From the NCBI RefSeq assembly GCF_029203305.1, contig NC_089462.1, positions 2,046,001 to 2,110,000 of the forward strand: 64,000 nucleotides of DNA. The letters are read 5' to 3'. The notes under the pieces are model-generated. The model searched no databases. It saw nothing but the letters and a program-made list of their open reading frames with translations, and was not told where the DNA came from. This stretch comes from Yamadazyma tenuis. Lineage: Eukaryota > Ascomycota > Pichiomycetes > Serinales > Debaryomycetaceae. The position numbers were made by a program, and so were the translations under genes. Positions 58,339-64,000 of this stretch are shown in pieces; position 1 is the first letter of the stretch, and each line of letters starts with the position of its first letter.

Positions 58339-59733
58339 TCATACAGACATTAGATCAACTAATGCGAATGCAGCGGCCTTTGTTTCCTTTTCGTCTTGGA
58401 CCTTGTCGTCATGACGTTTTCGCAAGCTTTCGGGGCCAATGGTAGCCCAGTCTTCTTCATCGGTGTCTGACATGCTTGAAGCGTTTCTGGTATTGGGGTT
58501 CATCGCAGGAGAGTTGACATTAGACGTGAGATTGGAAGTGGTGGTCGAGGGATAACTGTTCTTGTGGGAGGGACCATTTGACGCTACCCGAGGGACTGAT
58601 GCCGATAAGGTGGATCGAATGTGAGACTCGTTAAACGAGGATCTTCGTCTGTTTCCATTTTTGGTCATCATCAACGAGTCCGGGGACTTCGACAAGTAGG
58701 CATTGGAGTTCCACGACGAGAGTGGTGATCCTGACAATGCCGCGGCTGCCACGTTGGGTGGTGGTGGTGGAGGAGAGCTGAAGGACCCGTTGGAATTTTT
58801 GGCAGACGAGATGATGTAGTTATCCAAGTTGTCCAACGAATTAAGTCTGGACCGGTTGAATATTTGGTATCTAGGATTGTAGTTTGTGTTTTTGTTGACG
58901 CTGTTGGAACTAGAAGACTTCCTTCTGGTTGGGTGGGTGGTGGGAGGAGGACTTAACTTCAATGGAACCCTATTGGCAAACTTTATGGGCGGAGACCGCT
59001 TGGATGTGTTGTCATGATCGAACTGGAACAACTCGTCCAGGTCACTTTCGTCTGCACTTGAGCTTTCCTCGTCGTTGTCACTGGAACTCTCATCCCCTAT
59101 AACTGCATCAATAAGATCATCTTCGTCCTCTTCGTCTTGGTCCGAGTCCGATGCAATGGCACTACTGCTCAATATGTCAGTGGGAAGTTTGACATTGTGC
59201 AAGTTGGGTTTCTTACCAGTGATACTCTCTCTTCGGGAGGTCTTTCCCGATTGTTTCTTTGTCCACCCAAGCTTCAAGTTGGGTTGGTTTCTCAAGTCTT
59301 TGACATTGATATGTGGTTTGTTGGCAGGGTTCACAGGCACCAGCTCGTCGTTGGAAGTGGCTTCAGGGGCGTCTTTGTTGAACAAATTACCTTCAGTTCC
59401 CTCCGTCACAATATAGTCGGAGTCAATCTTTCTAACAGCCCATTGGCCCCAGCCAATCTTCTCAAACACCACGTTATGGGCGGCGTCGGTCTGCTCCATG
59501 GCAGCCATGATCAACCGTCTTTGCTTCGACAATGACAACAAGTCAAAACCATGTACTTCAAGAGCCAATTGACTAGTGATATGACGAATTGGTAAGGGAC
59601 CCTTCCGAATCAACAACTCGGCCAAGCGGGTGGCGGTGATCTTGGAGGCAATCTGAATGCCTTCGGGCGACGATGTGGACAACAAATGCTTCTTAAGCGG
59701 TGCCAGTCCCAGGCTATTTTCAAAAGGCTCCAT
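58339..59733 (-). CDS. STB3: Ribosomal RNA processing element-binding regulator Stb3
   Basis: This 464-residue protein holds the Stb3 domain at about 30-130. Its blocks are ASKITATRLAELLIRKGPLPIRHITSQLALEVHGFDLLSLSKQRRLIMAAMEQ and FEKIGWGQWAVRKI, a near-perfect family signature (each given in part). The rest is disordered: an acidic Ser/Asp tract (about 225-260), then Ser/Asn-rich segments and a polyproline run. In S. cerevisiae Stb3 binds the RRPE promoter element and the Sin3 repressor and is excluded from the nucleus by TOR/Sch9. The start is the ATG read from 59733 (MEPFENSLG); 21 codons upstream open with TTG. Confidence 0.92.
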   Translation of the reverse strand: MEPFENSLGLAPLKKHLLSTSSPEGIQIASKITATRLAELLIRKGPLPIRHITSQLALEVHGFDLLSLSKQRRLIMAAMEQTDAAHNVVFEKIGWGQWAVRKIDSDYIVTEGTEGNLFNKDAPEATSNDELVPVNPANKPHINVKDLRNQPNLKLGWTKKQSGKTSRRESITGKKPNLHNVKLPTDILSSSAIASDSDQDEEDEDDLIDAVIGDESSSDNDEESSSADESDLDELFQFDHDNTSKRSPPIKFANRVPLKLSPPPTTHPTRRKSSSSNSVNKNTNYNPRYQIFNRSRLNSLDNLDNYIISSAKNSNGSFSSPPPPPPNVAAAALSGSPLSSWNSNAYLSKSPDSLMMTKNGNRRRSSFNESHIRSTLSASVPRVASNGPSHKNSYPSTTTSNLTSNVNSPAMNPNTRNASSMSDTDEEDWATIGPESLRKRHDDKVQDEKETKAAAFALVDLMSV

Positions 59734-60662
59734 TTGTTTGTGGTAGATAAGCGGAGGGTGAAAAACTGCAAAACTACAACAAATGGGACGGAACAAGTAG
59801 GATTAAATAAGGCGGTGGAGATAGTTTCACGAATGTTTCACACGAATATCCTGGCAACGTGAGGTGGGTGGTATGTGTAAGCGGTAATTGTAGTAAACTA
59901 GTTAACAAAAAAATAAACACACTTTGTGACTAAATAATTGAGATAGGGTTTTTTGTAACAAATGACTACGCGCGTTTTTTGGGCTCCATTTCACAGTACA
60001 AAACCGGACACTAATGGGTGCTAACCAATAACCCGCCACTACCTTCCGCAAAAGCGAACAGAAAAAAGAGCTCAGGGGTTGAATGACCTGGTTGTTAGTA
60101 TAATTTATTGTTTATGTTTACAACCGTTCAATGTCACTTGGGGCCGAATAGTAAAAGCTTTTGGAGGTGGTGCGGGCTCGGGCGGTCGCTAATAGTTCCA
60201 AACTCCTCGTCTTTTTGGGGCTATTCCCACCAAACGGGGAGACGATTGCAACGGTAAGGTATTTGTGGCAGAAGATACGTACAAGGGCTGAATTGTGTTT
60301 TTGTGACCTGAGTGGGTACTTGGTGGCACAATTGTGGAGATTGCAAGTGGTGGTGTAGTGCGTAGGTTACTTGAGGGACCGAGGTGGGTCGTGCTGGGGA
60401 TGGGAAGTCGTGCTGGAATCGCTGGGTCGTGCGCTATCAAGGTAGAGTACAGTTGAAAACCGGTGAAACCGAACAGCCCTTTATCGGCTGTGCATGCCCA
60501 TTGCGTTGACATACCCAGAGAGCTCACATCCCGCCGTCGTCGCGGTAGCCCAATTGGTTAATGGCTTATTTGAGTAAATCGACTCCGCTAGAATTCCCGT
60601 CTCCACACGACCCCCCTTCACACTGTTGATTCCGCGCACTATTAGGCCCACTCCAAAGCGCC
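59734..60662. other. 0.93-kb divergent region between STB3 and the small roadblock-like gene
   Basis: No gene is recognised. On the minus strand a TACTAAC branch-point string with a nearby CAG (3' end at 60088), and GTATGT at about 60507-60513, could delimit a 5'-leader intron of STB3. A tRNA-like 5' half at about 60537-60615 does not fold and is not called. Confidence 0.5.
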
Positions 60663-60944
60663 ATGGAGACCATTCCCACGCTATCAGGGCCAACCGTACA
60701 GCTCTGCACGGACCTTCTTGAACTTCATGGCCTCCAGGTGTCGGGGTATGCGGTTTTTTCGAGCCAAAACGGCCTCAAACTCATCGGGGCCCATGAAGTG
60801 CCTGGCTCTTACTTGGTCAAACTACTGCTACACATTAAACCCATAATCAACACAAAAGTCAACTACACCAACCTCGAGTTCGAAGGCCGTAACGTGTACA
60901 TCGTGTCCAAAAACGAATTTATATTCATTTTTATTATGAACTAA
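60663..60944 (+). CDS. Small roadblock-like protein, possibly Ego2/LAMTOR5-type
   Basis: This 93-residue protein starts METIPTLSGPTVQLC. Its predicted order is helix, two strands (VSGYAVFSSQNGLKLIGAH), helix (SYLVKLLLHIKPII), then three strands (NLEFEG, RNVYIVSKN, FIFIFIMN). That is the arrangement of roadblock/LC7 domains, and it lines up with human LAMTOR5 (HBXIP), including the turn that carries Gly-Leu. In yeast the equivalent small subunit is Ego2 of the EGO complex, which anchors Rag GTPases on the vacuole for TORC1. Length fits. The assignment is by fold pattern only. The frame is complete with a good ATG and no competing gene. Confidence 0.55.
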   Translation: METIPTLSGPTVQLCTDLLELHGLQVSGYAVFSSQNGLKLIGAHEVPGSYLVKLLLHIKPIINTKVNYTNLEFEGRNVYIVSKNEFIFIFIMN

Positions 60945-60996
60945 ATATAAACTAAGTTAAGCTGAAGAGAGCATCATGTGTGGTACCACAAACGGT

Positions 60997-62039
60997 TTAT
61001 AAAGATGGGAACTTCTTGTCATCATCCAAGGCAACCTTGCTGTCGGTTCTTCTGGAAGTGGCGGGCTTGGAATCACCTCTGGCACCTCTAGAAGCACCTC
61101 TGGCACCTCTAGTGGCACCTCTGGCAGCACCTCTACCACCTCTTGGGGATCCTCTGGTAGAAGAAGCAGGTCTTGGGGCGCTGGGGGCATCGAAAGTGGC
61201 GTCAAATTCCAAAAACTTCTTTCCCTTAGCAGCCTTTTGCTTGATCTTCTTCTCAACCGAAGCTGGAACATACTCTTCTTGTTGTTTAACAAGCAATTCT
61301 TCAGCAGTCCATTTACCTTCGGCACCTTCGTTGGCGGTTCTAGCAGCCTTTTGGCCGTCCAAAGTGGCTTGGGCCAATTTCAATTCCGCCATGTAGTCTT
61401 CCAAAGATTTCTTTGGGGTTTGATCAACTACTTCAGCTGCTGCTTCTTCTTCTTCAGCGTCTTGTTCACCGTCAAGTTCATCTTCTAAGGTGGCTTCACC
61501 GTCCTTTGGATCGGTTCTTGGCTTTCTTTGGCCTCCCTTATGAGTTCTAGTGGCATGACGGTCAAAAGATTTCTTGTAGTGGGAAGTTGGAGTAGAGCTT
61601 GGACCTGGGACTTCTTTGTTGTTCAACTGTTCCTTGATAGCTCCTTCGTTACCGGTCACTGGCTTCTTCTTCTTGGCCTTAGATGGGTCGGCTTTTGGGG
61701 CTTCATCCTTCTTCTTGCTGGAAGTGTTGTTCTTAACTAATTCTCTTGGTGCTAAAGATGGTTCTTCATCTTCCACGTCGTTGCCCAACAAGTGGAACAA
61801 GTTCTGGAGGTCGTTAGTATGCGGTTGAGCTGGTGGTAGGAATTGGTGAGGTTTGGGGTTAACAATGGGGTGGGGAGTGAGTTTTACTAGTATCATGGTT
61901 TTCCATGACTGATTTTGCTGCCAACATAAAACCAATGATGAGCCACGTTAAAAGCCCTTCTGAGAGAAATTATTAAAAGAATTATCCTTCACTCGTATTC
62001 TTGAACTCATTGGAAACATACCTTGTTTTGAAATGACAT
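60997..62039 (-). CDS. STM1: Ribosome-binding protein Stm1, with intron
   Basis: The gene has two exons. Exon 1 (62039 down to 62022) encodes MSFQNK. The intron is 62021 down to 61804 (218 nt) with GTATGT, TACTAAC and CAG. Exon 2 (61803-60997) continues NLFHLLGNDVEDEEPSLAPRELVKNNTSSKK, matching Stm1 of S. cerevisiae (MSNPFDLLGNDVED...) from its first residues. The spliced product has 274 residues (S. cerevisiae 273). It contains GNEGAIKEQ, a Glu-rich stretch, KFLEFDATFD and an RG-rich C-terminus (GGRGAARGATRG). Stm1 clamps inactive 80S ribosomes in starvation and is related to SERBP1. The unspliced frame reads on into intron sequence, giving a false N-terminus. Confidence 0.92.
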
Positions 62040-62252
62040 CTTTAAAGACAATCAACTTTCTTAGTATAACGTCGAGGTTGGAAAATTTTGGTCGCACATT
62101 TTACTTCAAGGCTCACCACTGAAAATTTTTCAGAAGCAGTGGCCTGCGCGTAAACGAGGGCATGGTCTTGCGGTAGGTGTTGCGTATATTTCAGCCTCTA
62201 CCCCATACTTTGATTTCAATAATATTACTATTAAAAGATACATAATGAAATT

Positions 62253-64000
62253 TCACGTTTCTTTGATGAAAAGCTCTCCGACCCTGGTAAAGAATGTTTT
62301 TATCGAACCTCTGAGTTCGGCTGACAAAGTTCGGGAGAATAATTTCAAAGTCGATTCGTACATAACGGGAACGTGTTTTCTGAAGTCACTTTCATCAAGT
62401 TCGTAGAACCCTTGGAATATCTCAATGATAACTGGCTTCCAGGTCGACAAGTTCCGTTGTTGATTGGTTTCGTCAAACTCCGAGTACTGTTGGATGATAT
62501 CCGTACACAAAGGAACAATTGTGTCGATGATATACTCTTTTGACTCTGTATTGGTCTTGTCATCATCACAATACATTCGGAACATAATGTTGATGAACAC
62601 AGCTGAAGAAGAGCTTTCTTGTTTCAAAAGATTAGGTAATCTCTCAATGATTCCAGCATTCCACAATCTTACTCTCAAGTCATAGTCGTCGTTGAAGTTT
62701 TTGGAAAACTTGAAACTTTCGTTCAAAAGGTCAGCAAGATCTTTCAAGTACTCGTATGGAACCGCTTCGTAAAAGACGTCATTTTCAAAGAGTTCACTCA
62801 AGCTTTCAATCATGAGAAGTTGTAGGACGCACTTCACCACAATTGAGGACTTTTCCTGGTGTTTGGAAAACTGGCTGGTGTCGCCTCCTACAACCTCAGA
62901 AACGTTGGGGTCTTCTTCAACCTCTAGTGACACCTCTTCCGTCTTCAATGGGTCCAAGTCAAAAAGCTCTCTGGCCTCAGTCAATTGGAATAATGTGCGG
63001 AAACAATCAATAATCAACTTCCACTCATCATCATTGAACTTCTCCGCATTCTCAATCAAAAGAGTGTGTAAGCATGATCTACCAATTCTGGCAATAGTGT
63101 CGTTTTCCTGGCACACACAACTAATCAAAAGACTTAAGAAATCAGATGTCCTGCTTCTCAATGATTCAAAGTAATGGGTGAATAAGCCAATCATATTTCT
63201 CAAAGCCTGGATTAACGTTGTTGATAACCAAACGGAGAAGTTGTCATTTGTATCATCAAAGTTGGATAATCCCCATCTGTTGTGCAACACCTCAAATATG
63301 GGGAATAACAATTCCTTGCAAACAGAGTCCCAGAACAGAGAATCAAAATTCTCTCCATATTCCAACAATATATCAAATAAGTAGGTCAAGGCTCTAGATC
63401 TTACTTCTAGCTCCTCTCCGTGCATAATGACTTTGTGAAATCCAAACAATACTGGGAACCACAACTTGAGCAACATTTCATCCCGATGTTCAACAGGCTT
63501 ATTCAAGTATTCAACAGCGATCTGGTTGTTGATCTTCTGTAAAACACCCAAAGACAATAAGTTGACCCTCTGGTATCTACCGTTCTTGCACAACTCTGTG
63601 AAACAGTTGATCAAGTCACCAAATGCATCTTGATTTCTGACTTCATTCAAGTAGTTCTTGTAAATCCAATCGGCCAACTTGTACGTCCGGTTTACCAACA
63701 GCTCCTTGTTCTCAGCAGCCGTGACCGTCAAAACCGTGAAAATGGCTTTCCAGCCACTCTTTATGTTAGCCAGCTTAGTCAAAATCATATTGTTCAAACA
63801 CTCCAACACCATATCCTTTATTTCAAGAGAGTCATTATGGTGAACAATGTATTCAAAAGGACTCAAAAACTCTTTCTGGAACTTAAAGTGTGATAACTCC
63901 TCAAGCTCAAAAAAACGATTAGATAATTGTCTTAGAGAGTCAATTGCAAATACAGCCACATTAATGTTGCTGTGACATCCAACTTGGTTGAACACGGTAC
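62253..64000 (-). CDS. SEC7: Arf-GEF Sec7, C-terminal part (5' end outside window)
   Basis: At least 582 residues are present, open at the window edge. The visible part is the C-terminal HDS region of the large trans-Golgi Arf exchange factor. Motifs include NQVGCHSNINVAVFAIDSLRQLSNRFFELEELSHFKFQKEFLSPF, NIKSGWKAIF, NCFTELCKN, and later SRTLSAELRGSIKTFF near the end. They parallel Sec7 and human BIG1/BIG2. The catalytic Sec7 domain lies upstream, outside the window. Sec7 activates Arf1 and is regulated by Arl1, Ypt1 and Ypt31/32 through this region. It is the functional opposite of AGE2 at 7281. Confidence 0.92.
   Translation of the reverse strand, partial: TVFNQVGCHSNINVAVFAIDSLRQLSNRFFELEELSHFKFQKEFLSPFEYIVHHNDSLEIKDMVLECLNNMILTKLANIKSGWKAIFTVLTVTAAENKELLVNRTYKLADWIYKNYLNEVRNQDAFGDLINCFTELCKNGRYQRVNLLSLGVLQKINNQIAVEYLNKPVEHRDEMLLKLWFPVLFGFHKVIMHGEELEVRSRALTYLFDILLEYGENFDSLFWDSVCKELLFPIFEVLHNRWGLSNFDDTNDNFSVWLSTTLIQALRNMIGLFTHYFESLRSRTSDFLSLLISCVCQENDTIARIGRSCLHTLLIENAEKFNDDEWKLIIDCFRTLFQLTEARELFDLDPLKTEEVSLEVEEDPNVSEVVGGDTSQFSKHQEKSSIVVKCVLQLLMIESLSELFENDVFYEAVPYEYLKDLADLLNESFKFSKNFNDDYDLRVRLWNAGIIERLPNLLKQESSSSAVFINIMFRMYCDDDKTNTESKEYIIDTIVPLCTDIIQQYSEFDETNQQRNLSTWKPVIIEIFQGFYELDESDFRKHVPVMYESTLKLFSRTLSAELRGSIKTFFTRVGELFIKET

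Noticed and set aside
60537..60615. tRNA-like string with a good A-box (TAGCCCAATTGG)
   Set aside because: The anticodon stem and T arm do not form, and no matching B-box or acceptor 3' half follows. Probably chance or an old fragment.

Overview
The window is nuclear DNA from an ascomycetous budding yeast, most likely of the CUG-Ser clade (the Candida/Debaryomyces side of Saccharomycotina). Genes are compact, mostly intronless and found on both strands, with short AT-rich spacers. The products are typical yeast proteins: Sup35, Stm1, Hif1, Rsa3, Nop16, Cfd1, Bet1, Sso, Vps28, Rpn12, Mcm7, Stb3 and Sec7. In-frame CTG codons are rare and fall where the families usually carry Ser, Thr or Ala, for example NIF-[CTG]-SGGG in Cfd1. 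This supports CUG decoded as serine, and CTG codons shown here as Leu should be read as Ser. Several reading frames can be extended upstream through TTG or GTG codons; I start them at the first credible ATG.

Layout. 1-8.4 kb: a Rho-GEF (minus), HIF1, RSA3, tRNA-Lys(CUU), a cytochrome b5-like protein and the ArfGAP AGE2. 8.4-20.3 kb: MIR1, then a gene-poor island of about 8 kb centred on a 1045-aa GPI-anchored PA14/GLEYA flocculin with three tandem-repeat blocks. This island is bracketed by two diverged copies of a DUF866 zinc-binding gene, followed by a YIA6-type NAD+ carrier. 20.4-37.4 kb: a dense housekeeping block (EPS1, dynactin p25, PMI40, SGN1, NOP16, CFD1/BET1, an unrecognised gene, LSB5, a KRE2/MNT1-family mannosyltransferase-like protein, SUP35, ARG82, SSO). 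37.4-40.1 kb: a 2.7-kb gap with a perfect 21-bp hairpin, leading to an FCY2-type permease. 41.8-53.5 kb: DFG10, an arrestin-like protein, VPS28, RPN12, a small orphan, ASN1 with two Gcn4-type sites, an M1 aminopeptidase, and a 7-TM PTM1/GOST-like protein followed by its decayed partial duplicate. 54-64 kb: THO1, a spliced DUF202 membrane protein, MCM7, STB3, a small roadblock-like protein, spliced STM1 and the C-terminal part of SEC7, cut by the window edge.

Most neighbours are functionally unrelated, as is usual in yeast. Themes that recur are secretory and cell-surface biology (AGE2, BET1, SSO, SEC7, VPS28, LSB5, EPS1, PMI40, the KTR-like protein, DFG10, the flocculin) and ribosome or translation factors (RSA3, NOP16, SUP35, STM1). 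I saw no transposon, virus, CRISPR array, rRNA or prokaryotic material. The least ordinary parts are the flocculin island, the decayed PTM1-like copy, two introns that hide the true N-termini of STM1 and the DUF202 gene, and a mannosyltransferase-like protein lacking an expected metal-site residue.
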